From assembly GCA_023853785.1 (NCBI GenBank), contig JAJIRX010000767.1, forward strand, positions 1 to 64,000: 64,000 bases of DNA, given 5' to 3'. The notes beneath the pieces were generated by a model. The model did not search any database. It worked only from the letters and a program-made list of their open reading frames with translations, and was not told the DNA's origin. The translations under genes and the position numbers were made by a program. This document shows, piece after piece, positions 48,067 to 60,914 of this stretch (the stretch's first letter is position 1; the number at the start of each line of letters is the position of its first letter). This stretch comes from Psilocybe azurescens. Taxonomy: Eukaryota; Basidiomycota; Agaricomycetes; Agaricales; Agrocybaceae.

Positions 48067-49115
48067 TCTATCTTGCTATATAACACCGTCCAATTACAGG
48101 CGCGTTTGGAGTTGTTTCTCTCGTGAGAGAGAAGTCTACGGGTAGCCTTTACGCAATGAAGCAGGTGTGTCGCGTGATGGAGTATAGCAGCAGTACTGAA
48201 CATCATACTTAGTTGCGTAAAGCTGACATGTTGAGGAAAGGCCCGGAAGGCCACGTCCGTGCTCAACGCGATGTCCTCAAATCTGCGTCTTTGGTTCATA
48301 CCCCGGGTGGGGCTGAGTGGATAGTAAGGCTATACTATAGTTTCCAAGACCGCGACCACCTCTATCTGGTCAGTATCGACATGTTATGTTCCCAAGATTA
48401 CCGAAAATAATATCGATTTTATTTCATGTTATTGAATCCAATATTTTTATCTTGATTCTGGAATGCATGGGTGGGGGTGACCTACTGAATCTTCTGATAG
48501 AGAGGGGCGTCTTTGAAGAAGACTTTAGCAGGTTCTACGTTGTCAAGTTAACTCTTTTCTCATACGTAGTGTGATGGCTCATACCCCTCGAGACTAACGT
48601 CCAGCTCGCAAGATGATTCTCGCAATAGAAAGCTGTCATCGCCATGGGTTTATCCATCGTGATATTAAACCGGATGTGTATATTCTATGAGAATTACATT
48701 TACACAGCTGATCTGCAATCTCTTTGCTGACAGAATTTTTATTCGACCCAGAAGGGCACATCAAGCTCATCGATTTCGGCTTAGCGTGAGTCTTATCCTC
48801 TCTCCATTGTATTTGATGATCTAGCATTCCAACCGTCTATTTAGAACTGATCTCCATTGGGCTCACGATACTTCTTGTGGTTCACCATTTCGTCGTTGAT
48901 CCTCAAATGATAGGTATTAAATAAATCGTTATTCCAGATTATGAACAACAAAGATTGCATCTGCTCCACAAGGATGGTATAGACCTCGAAGATCTATTGG
49001 AATTGCTAACGGAAAGAAGACTAAGCGGATGAATCCCAAAGAAGTTGAACTTCTAATGGGTAGTGACGAAGGGCAAGGAGGTATATTTACATGGCGCGAG
49101 AAAAACCGAAGAAAG
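48067..49115 (+). pseudogene. Truncated NDR/LATS-type AGC protein kinase fragment
   Basis: Starts at a splice acceptor at 48099 with GAFGVVSLVREKSTGSLYAM (the glycine loop end and VAxK-equivalent Met-Lys). Then come LRKGPEGHVRAQRDVLKSAS, WIVRLYYSFQDRDHLYL, LECMGGGDLLNLLIERGVF, the catalytic loop GFIHRDIKPD, the DFG exon HIKLIDFGLA, TDLHWAHDTS and the NDR-specific insert (ANGKKTKRMNPKEVELLMG, GGIFTWREKNRRK, ending 49115). The N-terminal regulatory part and first kinase strands are missing, as is everything from the activation segment CGTxxYMSPE onward. One further frame break lies near 48988. The remnant is not functional as it stands. Its left end lies 33 bp from the foldback element. Confidence 0.8.
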
Positions 49116-50000
49116 GTACGATTTCGCAGTCAATCAAACCGAGAAACAAGGACTTACCTGAGGACGAAGAATGTGACTCCGACTTCACACTCGACCCTGA
49201 GACATCAACAAACGTCCGTCTCCAATTAGCAACACGGAAAAGGCACGATTAGTATTGGAGTTCACTGAGTTCTTGAGTTGAATATGGCCAGCGAATTTCT
49301 GAAGAAAATCCAAGAATTTTACGAACGCAAAGGTATGTTGCGACCGTTGGTAATATCTCAGACTCTAACAGAGGGATACCCGTATTGGGTATCTGTTCCG
49401 AAAGAGGATGGGAGGCCGAGACTAAGTACTATACTATAAGCATAAGACTCTTTGGTAACTCGGTCAGCAATTATAGAAATTAGTAATCTAGTATCTGTTT
49501 TCTTCCACAAGCAAGGTTTCTGTCGACGCAGTTGACGCTTCCCTAGTCATAAAATCGTGCACAAAATTGATTGCGACAGTACCAGCCATTTTATTACTCT
49601 ACTTTTAATTACATATAATATGTATGTATGTATGTGATCGTCAAAGGAACAACTAAAGCATGTCCAAAAAGACGAGGAGGAGGATGGGAGTATGATCTAA
49701 ATAAACAGAACAGGTATGTAATGTATGTATATACACATGGATGGATGGGATAGACGGAGATGGATGCGAATAGATATAGAAATACAAATATAAGGAGAAA
49801 ACCAGGACGATAATCATGCTTTGGTCGTGAGTATTTACACCAGACGGACAGACGGACGAACGGGCGAGAGACAACGGCTATCTTGGGATTAGGGTTTGGC
49901 AAACGATTAGTTAGTTGACCATTGCCGTGTGTGGATGTTAGTTAATGAGGAGTATGGTGCTTGTCGATGATTTGAAGTGTCCGATAGGAGGGGGATCGAA
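49116..50000. other. Intergenic region with ATGT microsatellite
   Basis: Sequence after the kinase fragment is not the expected kinase C-terminus. A 160 bp frame (QSNRETRTYLRTK...) has no known resemblance. A short (ATGT)4 repeat lies at 49620-49635. It ends in the 3' flank of the PPR gene. Confidence 0.45.
49620..49635 (+). repeat. (ATGT)4 microsatellite
   Basis: Four perfect ATGT units in an AT-rich spacer. Confidence 0.7.
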
Positions 50001-53000
50001 TTATAGTGGAACCGAGTGGTCCGTCAGGACGCCACTGATACGGTTGTACACCGCCTCTGGGTATTGTCTGAAATCCACTGAGATTAGAATTTAAGAGAGT
50101 CAAGAAAATCAAAGCTGACACACCTTTCTCTTAATCGTTCGAGAAGCGCCATAGCCGCGTCACGATTACCAGCACCAAGTTCTGCCCCTTACTATCGCTT
50201 CCCACGTCGAGGGCTATTGATGAGAAGAAAAAAGACAAATCATCAACAAAGGCCCACACTAATGATGGAGAGAAAGAATACGTACTTCACGGTACACAGG
50301 CTCCATAACAGGGACCCCCCGGGCGAATTTGAAGGATCATGCGGCGCGTGATTATTAGGCGCAGCAACACCCGTAGGAGGGTCCAACAACGATTCAAACA
50401 CGGCCCTCGCCTGGTCCATATCGTTCACATTCGCATATCCCTTGATCAAAAAGTTCGCGATGTACGCTGTCATGTGCACGCCGGCCTCGCTCATCTTGGA
50501 CACGTACGCCGGGATGAGGTCCGTCCTCTTATGCGCGACGATGACGTTGATGATCGCCTCGAAGACGACGGCGTCCGGGGCGGGGGCGCGCGGCATCTGG
50601 TGCATCGTTTCGAAGACGGAGATGGCTTTGTCGAGGTCTCGGTTGACGCAGCCGTAGGCGTTGATGAGCGAGGCGAAATGCGCCCCGGTGATCTCGACAT
50701 TCTTGTTCTTCTGCAGCTCAGCGAATGTAGCTTCCATCGATACAAGATCTATGGGTTCGATGGAGCCATAAGCGTCAAGGAGGAGCTATCAAACATGAGA
50801 AGGTAAATATACGCGTGAAAACAAGTCTTAAAACAATCAACGTGCCTTGTATGTATGAGAAGAGGGTTTGACACTCGCTTTCCGCATCTCCTCCCGATAA
50901 TAGAGGACGCTATTCCTGTTCGGCTTCGTAGTGCTGTACAGCTGCATCATCGTGTTGTAAGGGGGTACTCTGGGCTTGAAATCGGGAGCCTGAGTCATCT
51001 CAAGGTACAGCGACTCGGCCGCCAACACATCCCCAACACGAGCACAAGCACCGATGACAGCACCATAGGTGATAGACGAAGGCCGAATACCGCTAGCTTT
51101 CATCTGCTGGAACAACTCCAACGCGTAGTCCGCCTTGCGCGCCTTGGACAGCTTCGAGATGATGTTATTGTAAAGATAGATGTTAGGCCGTACCCCACGC
51201 TCAATAGCTTCGTTGAAAAGCGCCAACCCCGCCGAAGCGTCGTCCGTGGTATCCTTGACATGCTGAATCAGCACACCATACGCGTCCGCCGACGGGCACC
51301 CACCCAGCTCGAGCAGCCGGTATCGGTGAACATGCGCCGCCTCGAGCCAGTCCGAGTGTCCCAGCGCGACGATCATGCTGCTCTCGATCAGCGCCCACGC
51401 GCCAAATTGCTGCTGTTCGTTGATCGTGGGGATGATGCCCTGTGCGATGGCGTACAGCTCGCGGACCTTGTCGACGTGCCGCATGCGCCCGAGGCCCTCG
51501 ATGAGGCGGGAGAACGTGAGCGGGACGGGTACGACGCCCCGCTTCAGCCCCTCCTCCAAAGCGCGGTACCCCTTCAGAGCATCCATTTCCTGCTTGCGGC
51601 CCGTGTTCGGGAACAGGGCTTCATCGACGACTTGAGTGTGATAACGGTCGATCCGGAGGTTGGAGTACTCGCTCTCGGACGCGGGACTGGGGGTGCCTTC
51701 CATTCTTTCCACGTCCGGGTTGGGCAGCTCGTTCAACGCGCTCTGGAGGACAGAGTACGTGAGCTGATCGTACTGCTCGCCGGCCAAAGCATACGAAGGG
51801 CCCAATTTCGCGAGGAACTGCTGTCGGGTTTCTTTATCGCTGTAAAGATGTCCTAGAACTTCCAGAGTCTTCCTCTGGGTGTCGTTCCTGAACGCGGTGA
51901 ACTCGACGCCTTGGGACGCCATGTCGTCCAACAGGGTAACAAAACCGTTAAACGCAAACTCCGGAACCTCGGGAAGGTTTTCAGGATTGCCGCTCATCGA
52001 ATTGGCCTCGAAGTACGCTGCATAGGAAAGAAGGATGTCCCAATCATTGTGGCTGAGGTCGGTAAACGGTAGTAGGTTCAAGAACCGCGCGCGACCATAT
52101 GCGTGCAGGAGGTGGGGTGCGAACTTGAGCTGCTTGGTCAACGAGAGTGTGTGCCATCCGTGCCAGTGCCAGTGCAGAGAGGAAAGGAAGCTCGCCTTTT
52201 CCTTGAGCCATGACGTTAGTAACGTGATCGATGAACTCCTTGGAAATTTTCTGCAGCCACTGAATTTGGTGAGTGAGAGTGCCGTTGCTATCTGCCTGGA
52301 ACTGTTCCAGAACACTAGTGGCCATCACATCGCAGGGCGTCTCCAAATGGCCTCTGGAAACAAACTGGTTGCAGATGTCGATCCTCATGTTCCATTTAGC
52401 CTGTGTTGAATCATAATCGGCGAGGTCGTCCAACAAGAACTGCAGGGTTTGCAGAGCCGTTTGGTCGTCGAGTTTCTCAAGGTTGTCCATGTTAGCCCGG
52501 TGAATAAGGATGTGATCGATTTGTCGCGTTTGGAGATTGTCCTCTGCGCTGATAGACTTGTAGATAGTGTACAACCGATTGAGTTCCTGGAGATTGCCCT
52601 CCGCTGCCAATGCATCAAGCACCAAGTGCCAGGCAACACTGTCAGGTCGCATAGCCTTGCCGCCCAAACCTTCAAAGGGACTCAAAGGAGTTTTTCCTGC
52701 GTCAAAAGTTGGTTGAACCATGCCAAAGCCGACTGCAGGTCGCCCCGAGAAGGAAACCGGCAATAACAGTAGTGAACGTGGACGAAGTGGCGATGGGCGT
52801 TTCATGGGGCAAGAACTGGTCGCCTGCGGTAGAGTTGACCATGCGTTCAACGAGCTCAATGGCTTTGTCTGGCTGCTCGGCGCGAAAGTAGGCCTCGATC
52901 ATGACATTCCAGACGAGAATCTGCGACCGGCGTTCAGCGTCGGCAAGCACGATATGGTGGCGCCTGAGCTTGCCCGACTGCGATGCACTTAGGAAGGCTT

Positions 53001-54344
53001 CGAAGATATGTTCCGCTTCTTCGATCTTCTTCGCGTTGGAGAACGTCAGGATAAGGTACTGATAGATATTAATGCCGATTTTCATGTCCTTGATGGCTTC
53101 CATCTGTGCAAAGATGTGGATAGCAGCATTGACGTCGGTATGATTCGCGCATGAAGCCAGCAGCTTGGCGTAAGTCGAGTGTGAAAGACGATCCCTTGCT
53201 CCGATAGCTAGGACACCTTCGAACAGGGACATAGCCGAAGGGAAATTGTCTTCTTCCTTGAGCTTCGCAATTCTAGCCTGATCACTGGGCAGCGACGCAA
53301 CCTCCATCCGACCAACAAGTGGTGTCTGTTTGTGGCGCATCTCTAGGGAGATTATCGCTTTGTGGATTTCCGTATCGCGAGCAAGAAGAGCTTGAATCAG
53401 ATTCTCGTATGTCTGGACGTTGGGGACCACCGATTGGCTCAGCATGGTGTTGTAGAGCTTGATGATGTTGGAAAGAGGATGCCCAGCGGGACGAGTAGAG
53501 ACCATGGCGTGCAGCGCTGCATTGAATTCCTCCAATGTAACCTTGCTTTTCCTGAGCAGATGGCGTACGACGTCCGCGACCGCGACTTCGTCGGAACCTT
53601 TTGCGAGACGTTCGAGTTGCACAACAAATTCAGATTGGGTGGGGAAGCTGGAGCTGGGGAAGGGGGATACTCTTCCTTTTGAACGGGGGCGGCATTGCTC
53701 TTTGTCTGCTCTTTGGCGCCTTCCGGAGGGATTGGCACAGATGGTGTGAGTAAGGGACTCAACGGTGCAGATGTTGAATTTCGGCGAACACGGAGGGGAC
53801 CAGACACTGAATCTACAGGGTCTGCGGCGAGAAGTCTTTCCTTTGCTGAGGCCAAGGTCTCCACGGGAGCGAATGTTTGTTTCCCCGAGTGTGCAGTTGC
53901 ACAGTTTTGAGAACGCCCAACTTCTCACCACGCTCAACGCGGCCTGAGACCCCCATGGAAACGCTCGAGCTGCGTATCCGATGCCTTTTTGCGACCTTGG
54001 CAAGACAGGTCTTCGTGGGGTGAGATCCTCGCTCTCATCTGTCTGAGACGAGAATCCATCGTGCGAGGTGATTGCATTTGCATGGGTCACTGCCCGTCCA
54101 GCGTTCTAGAAATACAGTCAAAAGAGATGATAATCGCCAAATATGAGTCACATACATTATATCCATAAAATCGACTGCCTGCATTGTATTTGGAACCGCC
54201 TGGACCTGGGCCATTACCCCAGCTCGAGCCTGAGCCCGACGAAGGACCTGACGACTGGAGCTGCAGAACATTTCTAAGTGTGTGTGTTTGATTCTGAACA
54301 ACCGCGACGGCGCGAGTTGTGCTATGGAGAATGTGAGGCAGCAT
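50001..54344 (-). CDS. Large mitochondrial pentatricopeptide repeat (PPR) protein
   Basis: RNA-binding helical-repeat protein, probably acting in mitochondrial RNA processing or translation. The start MLPHILHSTTRAVAVVQNQ (54344) is a good mitochondrial presequence. An intron (54111-54160 region) follows a Gly/Ser stretch. Then a Ser/Pro-rich part and at least ten PPR-like helix pairs: VPNVQTYENLIQALL, DRLSHSTYAKLLASCANH, QILVWNVMIEAYFRAEQPDK, RPDSVAWHLVLDALAAEGN, GVRPNIYLYNNIISKLSKA, ASGIRPSSITYGAVIGACAR, FKPRVPPYNTMMQLYS and ITGAHFASLINAYGCV. The C-terminus reads RQYPEAVYNRISGVLTDHSVPL, TAA at 50001. The intron at 50786-50845 is GC-AG. Frame breaks lie at runs near 50316 (C/G), 52140, 52693 (five T on the plus strand, needs one more), 52743 (four C), 53655 and 53873, consistent with sequence errors. 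The exact orthologue was not determined. Confidence 0.87.
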
Positions 54345-55172
54345 ATGCCTCTAGAAGGGGTTTTGGAAGCACCAGACCGTCCAAACCGACGATATTGTTG
54401 CAGTTGACTCTGGTGCCGAGCTAATTCGTCCTCAATTTTGTTTTCCCGCCCACTACGGCATTCTCGGAACAAATCGGGATTTGCCGCCGGTTTTTGTCGA
54501 ATTTTGAGTCATAGGCCGCGGGTCATCGATTCATCTGTCACAGGCTGCCACTCACTCTCCGTCCTGAGATCACGGAGAAACATCATATTCAATCATAAAA
54601 GCAAGGATTTGCAAAGACAAAAACGTGATTTTCCAGATTCGAAGTGGCTGAGATGACTTTGGGATTTTACGATCGAGCGACTGTCTTTCACCTTTCATTC
54701 TTACAATTGAGCGCTATACCTCCCTCAAGTGAATTCGCGAGTTTTGTATGTACTAGGCAAGGCTGTTTGGAGGTAAGCTTCCAGACCATTGCCTTGGGTC
54801 TTGAATATATTAGTGCATGGCAGACTATAGCCGCGAGTTCATTTATCACATAGACGATACACTCTTTTGAACTTAACAATTGCTCAATAATTCTGATTAG
54901 GCCGTGCTCTCCACGAACTGAATGTAGAGTGCCTTGGTAGATTGAGAGGATTCATAAGGCTAGTTCAAGTCAACGTGTCCGGAGTGTCAGTCAAATGTCA
55001 GAAGACATTCAGATTGCGGTGATATAATTATAACAGGTCACTCTTCTCATCGCAGCCGACAATCATCGATAATCTTCGCCTTCTTATAAAAAGATGGAAA
55101 ATTCTGTCAGATAAGATTTCGAACTGATCTGCCATCATATATACTACCTTCACGGAACCTCTTCAAACGTTC
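54345..55172. other. Divergent promoter region (PPR / oxidoreductase)
   Basis: About 830 bp with no accepted gene. Holds the TATA box at 55085. Confidence 0.5.
55085..55092 (+). promoter_or_regulatory. TATA box of the NmrA/epimerase-like gene
   Basis: TATAAAAA, 81 bp before the ATG at 55173. Confidence 0.65.
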
Positions 55173-56518
55173 ATGGCAGAAATACAGCACACCATCTTCA
55201 TGCTGGGAGCAACAGGCTACCTAGGATCCCAATTCCTCGTCCTACTAAGCAACAGCTCCATCAAATACCACGTCGTAGGCCTCGTGCGAGACGCTAATCC
55301 AGAGAAGGAGGCCAAGCTGCAGAACATCTACCCAAACTTATCCGTCATCAAGGGATCCCTTGACGATCATGGCATTATTGCAGAACAAGCATCAAAAGCA
55401 AAGTACACCATCAACTGCGCCAGTTCAGACCACCCTGGAAGCATAAAAGGTGAGTACTAGTACAAGCTACACAAATACTAACAAGACGATCACGGCCGAG
55501 GACAGCAATCCTCGAAGGCCTAGAAAAACAATCCGCGAGCCGGCCACACGATCCCCCGTGTACATCCACGTATCTGGCCTGGCTATCCTAAATGACGACG
55601 CTCGCGGAGAGCTAGTTCCAGAAGATAAAATCCCAAAGTACACCGATATAGGATTTAGCCTCGACCAAGTCCCCACAGACGCGCCTCACCTAAACTGCGA
55701 CAGCCTCATCGTCGCCGCAGGAACCAGAAAAGAGAATCCCGTACGCACAATCATCGCTTACCCTGGCTGGATTTTTGGCATAGGAGAAGGTGACAAGCTA
55801 TTATTGTTGAGACAACGCATGTGTATCTCACCCCTTCTGCATTGCCAGGCATCAAGAAGTCGACACAAGCCATCGACTTGTTTTTGCAAACATGGAAGCC
55901 CATCAAATATGCAGGAACATGGGGACCAGGACACAACTCCATGAACAACATCCACGTCAAGGATGCCGCGAACGCGATTCTGATGATCCTGGAGGCCGCA
56001 ATCGCAGGCAAGGCCGATGAAGGCGCCGAAGGATATTGTGAGTTGGGCACATGCCAAGCTGAAAGGAAGTCCTCTCAGAAATTTCACACCACGACGACGT
56101 GTAGATTTCCTGGTTAGCGATGAGCCAAACGTCACCTTCCACGATATCACGACCGTTATGGGAGACGTAAATGACTGAGCACTTCGCCTAAAAGACTATA
56201 CAATTCTGACGTCGGCTTTTCTTTTTAGATCATGTTCGAGAAAGGCGTCCACATAAAGGGCGGATCCGTATCATTACCGCCTTCCATCACAAACGCATAT
56301 GGAGAATGTGAGTGCCAGAATTGCTTTGAGGCTCACCTTCTGTATTTACCACACCTCAATCTCGAACGCTAGTCTTCTGGAGATTGTTCGCTAGTAACCA
56401 TCGAGGCATTCCACAACGATTAAAGCGCCTTGGATGGGAAGCGACGGAATCTAAGAAATTGCCTCTCCTCGAGTCATTGCCGCGAGAAGTCGAGGTGGTC
56501 CTCCAGCAAAGTAATTGA
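55173..56518 (+). CDS. NAD(P)-binding NmrA/epimerase-like protein
   Basis: Rossmann-fold protein of the extended/atypical SDR group. The N-terminus IFMLGATGYLGSQFLVLL has the GxxGxxG nucleotide motif. Then VVGLVRDANPEKEAKLQ, SVIKGSLDDHGIIAEQA, YTINCASSDHPGSIK, YIHVSGLAILNDDARGEL, RTIIAYPGWIFGIGEG, KYAGTWGPGHNSMNNIHVKDAANAIL, FLVSDEPNVTFHDITTVMG and the C-terminal RGIPQRLKRLGWEATESKK, TGA 56516-56518. Six exons fit, with short introns. No Tyr-xxx-Lys pair is evident at the usual place, which suits NmrA-like binding proteins as well as reductases. The frame needs one more C in the CCCCC run at 55553 (HDPP to VYIHVSG). Confidence 0.82.
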
Positions 56519-56960
56519 TTATGTCCTTTCAGCGTGGACTGGACGTCGAACAAGGTTGTGCTAGGAGAGTAAGAATGGTGAGCAAGCTCAAGAGCCAAAC
56601 AGGGGCCAGAAAAGAGGACAGCCGGGGCCGGCAGCAGTATATTCCCACGGTGATCGCATTCCCCAGAAATAAAAACAACTGAACAAGAAACAAGTTACAA
56701 CTATGTACGGCAAAATTTGTTAAGAGAGTGTTACAGCGACAACAAGATTATAAGCATACAAATACACAAGTACATCTATAAATAAACCAGCGGGCAGCCA
56801 TGTGAAAAGCAGAGTGTTATAATAAATTAGACCCATAATTGAAGCCGTAACGTTTATCTGGCTTCACATCCTATGGAGAATGGTATCAAAATGCTGAGGT
56901 ATATATGTAGGGTAGCATGTAGCCAGAATTTTCGCGGCCGAGTGATTCAACATTCGAAAC
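56519..56960. other. Spacer between convergent genes
   Basis: 3' flanks of the oxidoreductase (+) and the caspase-domain gene (-). AT-rich, no gene seen. Confidence 0.5.
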
Positions 56961-59538
56961 TCAAGGCTCAAAAAATCTGTCCATGTCCTATGAGAAGCAT
57001 CGTCAGAACTTGTAACTCTACCTGACTTCAACTCGAATAACTTACTAATGGCCAAAAACTAGATATCTGGTGCCATGCCATAAGTATGGCAGAGCAGTAA
57101 AGGTATCAACGTTGGGAACATACCTGCGGATCTTGGAAATTGTGAATCTCAACCTTTAGGGGCTGGAACTCCCTCGTTTTGCCGACTTTTTCTTCGTAGA
57201 TTTCTCCTTCGGCTTCCAATTCTTTACTTGCCTCTTATAGGCTCGGCACTCATCGTGCATTTCTATATAAGTTCTGTGAATGTCGTGGCTACGTAGCGTA
57301 AGCATGCGCGCACTAGCTTAGGAGAAGAAATGGGACTACCTGACTAGCGTCAATATATCTTTCAGCTTCCTTTTTGGCTGCTCCCTCAGCATCTTGATTA
57401 AGAACTACCAAAAATAACCATGTAAACCTCATATCCTAAGACAAAAGAGCGACCATACAGTACGCACCTGAGTCATTGTAGAGCCATCTCTGACCCACGT
57501 CAGCTGACTGTCCTTTGAAGACGACAGACAAACCTGCAAAGATATAGTCGTTGTTATCAGTTCCAGTCCATATGACAGGGAGTTGTAGTCTTGCGACTTA
57601 CGACGTCGGGTGTGGGAGCGTTTCTCCTCGTGAAAATGGGATCTTTCCTGCAATTACCAGTACAATACAAGCAAATTGGCGATGCATAATAATGTCTTGC
57701 TGAGTCCGGGGACAGGCCAGGTACAGTTAAGGGCTCCGAGACAGCCCCCGTCAGAATACGCGGCCGTCTTATCGGCTTCGGTCTGCCTGTTGGCAGAATG
57801 CCTTGCTCGGGGGCAGGAAATTCGGTGGCACGACGACCATGAGGACTACCTGATGCTGGCGATTTAAGGCGGAAGTTGTTGGGAAGATTGGTATCTAGGT
57901 CAAGGTGCTCGAAGTGGACTGCGATCCTTCAGTCAACTACCCATCATATCAAGGCAAAATGTATCACCCACGATCAATTTCTAGCTTTCGCTCTTCAACG
58001 AGAGGGGGAAACTGATCAGTAAGACTGCAAGAAATATAAAAAATAAAACATACGATTCTTTGCCAACATTGTATCCGTTTTCCTTAGCCCCTGTTGAGCC
58101 ATGGTACATAGACTCGATTACATCTGAAATGAGGCAGATCTTCGAAGCGGTCAGTTGTAGCCCAAGAGTACATCAAGAGTGTAAATTAATACCAAGAAGC
58201 GAACAGGAGTGGCATGAGTCTAAGACCGCCTGGAAGAAAATAAGCAACGTGTTTGGAAGATAGAGGGGGCTACGTACAGTCAAAGAACATGTTGGTGGAA
58301 GAGGGTCGACAAGCAGTCGTCGAAGTTCCTGAGTAGATTTATGAGCTTCATACCACGCTAATAAGAGTGTCGTAGCCCACATCGTCCATGATCCTTTTCC
58401 CGTCAGAAGTCAGAATGACTAATATGAAAGCGTAAGTAACAGATCAAGACGAAAGAATGCAAAAGTCGGAGCTTACATTCGTTCTTCCCATCTTCTTCCT
58501 CATTGTCGTCGGTGTCCTCTTGTTCTGAGTGGCCCGCAACTAGATGGCTTGTTTAAAGTCTGCTCCGACTTCGAAAAATAAGAAGAGATGCGTACAATAA
58601 AAGAAGAACCGGTCCGTTTCCCTTTGCGCCCTCTATGAGTTTTCCGATGTGTAGAACCTGGGAGCCGACGTATCACGTGAGATGAGATTCGGACAGTCTG
58701 AGTATACTACACTGCAGGAATACATACAATGTTTTCCCGTGTGGGCTGAACGTGTTCCGGGTCGCAATCGTCCATGAGAAATATGATGTCGTTTGAATCA
58801 TAACCGTACACATCTATCAGGCAGAGGGAAAGTCAGTGATTGCTTGGTCTGCTCACGTCTAATACACGCACCTTCCAGCAGTGACCGCATGTCTCGTACA
58901 TCACGATGCTCTTTACTCGGACCGCTATCTGCAGAGACATTCACCGGGTCTATGCTGTTGTTTCGGACACCAATCAAGAGCGCTCTCTTCCTGATTCTTC
59001 TTGTGGCCTGGACGGCTTGGGTAGAGTATGCGTCTCCGGTTCTTCGCATGCGATGGGCTGCATCCACCACTCCAGGTGAGTCCTTTCCCTCGGAATGATC
59101 CCTCTCTGTGTTGATTGAAGTTGGATCTTCTTCCGCCGGGACTTCATATACGGTTCTTCGAATTTCAGGGACCGTATGATGGTCCTGGCCTCCCAGAGGC
59201 AACGCTTCTTCAGATCGAAGGGCGCTGTTGTCCTCCCCACGGGCGGCTCCTTCGTTAGCTGGTTCCCCCTTGTCAATTTGATCAGGAGAGTCGGTCTTCT
59301 TGCTCTCCTGGCGATCGAATTTCGTTCGATAGGCAATGCCGCAGATAGTCCCAACGAGTCGGCATATAACATCCCTGAAAGAGATGGCGAATCCACCGGG
59401 AAAGGGCGGTGTGGACAGAGGACGATCTGACTTCAACAGGCGGAAATCCCGGAAAAGCTTTATGAATTGGGCAAATAGATGTTGAAATGAGGGGATATGA
59501 ACGAGTCTGAAGGGTGCGGATGGTGTCCAGGGCGGCAT
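56961..59538 (-). CDS. Caspase-domain (peptidase C14) protein, metacaspase-like
   Basis: Start MPPWTPSAPFRLVHIPSF (59538), then an N-terminal extension of about 190 residues (charged, low complexity) before the caspase p20 core: RRIRKRALLIGVRNN, HRDVRDMRSLLE-DVYGYDS, DIIFLMDDCDPEHVQPTREN, the catalytic His in AGHSEQEDTDDNEEEDG, ILTSDGKRIMDD, LVDPLPPTCSLT and the catalytic Cys in AVLDSCHSCSLL. A p10-like part follows (LSSSKDSQLTWVRDGSTMTQ, FLIKMLREQPKRKLKDILTL, HECRAYKRQVKNWKPK-like) and the end KVEIHNFQDPQ, joined to a short last exon DMDRFFEP, TGA at 56961-56963. Without a one-base correction in AAAACGAGGGAG the frame stops earlier at 57156. The exons between 57650 and 58170 are uncertain. 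Such genes are expanded in Agaricomycetes. Both dyad residues are present, so activity is plausible. Confidence 0.8.
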
Positions 59539-60914
59539 CTTGCCTATGGGAGATCGCGAACTCCTTTCTCCACACGTATTTGTATGACCTTCGAAGTTAT
59601 ATATCAGTCATCTATAAAGTAGCCGAACAAGTGGAGAGGCGTAAAAATGGATTGTATCTCCTTGATCGACCTGACACGGTGTCATGATGCAATCAAGGCA
59701 GTGTTGAAAGTTTATATTTACTCAGTTACTTGTTTGTTACTTACGAGCCTGCTGCAGTTGTACCTCGACTAGTACTAGTAGAAGGAGTGCATGGGTGTCA
59801 ATGGGGATCCTGAAAGCTTGGTGGGAAGTTGAAAAGTCTTCAACGTGAATAAGAAGCTTATCAAAGCCCGAGGTGTGCTGTCAAATTGGTTAATCAGAGT
59901 CGGAATTTATATAACGTCATCTCCGCTTGAAGTTGTAATTTTCACAACCAATCATGGTTGGTAACCTAGGGAGAATCAGATCAGATCAGATCCAGGGTCA
60001 GTGATCGAGCGCCCAACACGAGTCTTCCAACGTCGTTTTTCAGGATTTCCCTCGAGCAAGAAATGACTGCGTAAAGTTGTCATCCGAGGACATTCATGGT
60101 TAGAGAGACAAATACAATATTGTTTGTTTTTGGTACGTCAAAATGAGAATAAAACGGCAAGCAACAACCTACAAGGTTCAAGGAAGTTTAGGCGCCTAGG
60201 CACCGAGCGCTTGTGGGCTCTTATCTATCAATGTTCGGGTTGAAACGTCGGATATAAGCCGTTAAGCAATATTCGCTTATGGAATAGAAAACCAAGCAAC
60301 ATATACCACTCAGGGCCATTGTTAGTGTCTAATACGCCTAACCTAGGGAATGCCTCTAAATAAACAAGTGACTAGTACTTAAGGGATTAAAGAAACGGAT
60401 ACGATGCTGATGCTTTAGGTGCCTTTGGGAGTCTTGAGTGTGACAAAAATGAAGCTTGTCAGCTCACCATAGTATACTAGCGACCGCCATTTACACCGCC
60501 TAGGGCCTTTGCAAGTCCGGATTAGATGGGAATAAAAAGTAGCCGAAGAGAAGCCTTGGCCCTTGACTGAGGTATTAATAACATCGCTTCTGAATTCTAG
60601 AAGTGCTGTGCTGTGTCATTGAACTGTGTGAGAATCGTAGATATTGGAAATTCTGGGGGACACTGGTTTGTTGCTTATTTCAGGGAATTTCCCAGCTCGT
60701 CGATCATGCAATTGACATCCCTACAATAATCGAAGCGCATCGCCGTTTACGCTCCTCCGTACAAGTGGCGGTATGTACGTAAGGCTGTGAAATACGAGAA
60801 CGAGAATCCGAGTACGCTCAAATTTGAACCTCCCTACTTGAACCGAAAAGAGCTGACATCAAAATACAGGTCACATCACAAAACTTTCGAGTTGAACTGT
60901 TGAAGACGCTTCCA
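59539..60914. other. Intergenic region, no gene seen
   Basis: 1.4 kb. Contains a short GATCA/GATCC run near 59978. No coding or RNA feature recognised. Confidence 0.5.

Noticed and set aside
50855..51856. A 333-codon open frame on the plus strand
   Set aside because: It lies antisense to well-supported PPR repeats, is Arg-rich and has no motif. It is a shadow of the PPR gene.
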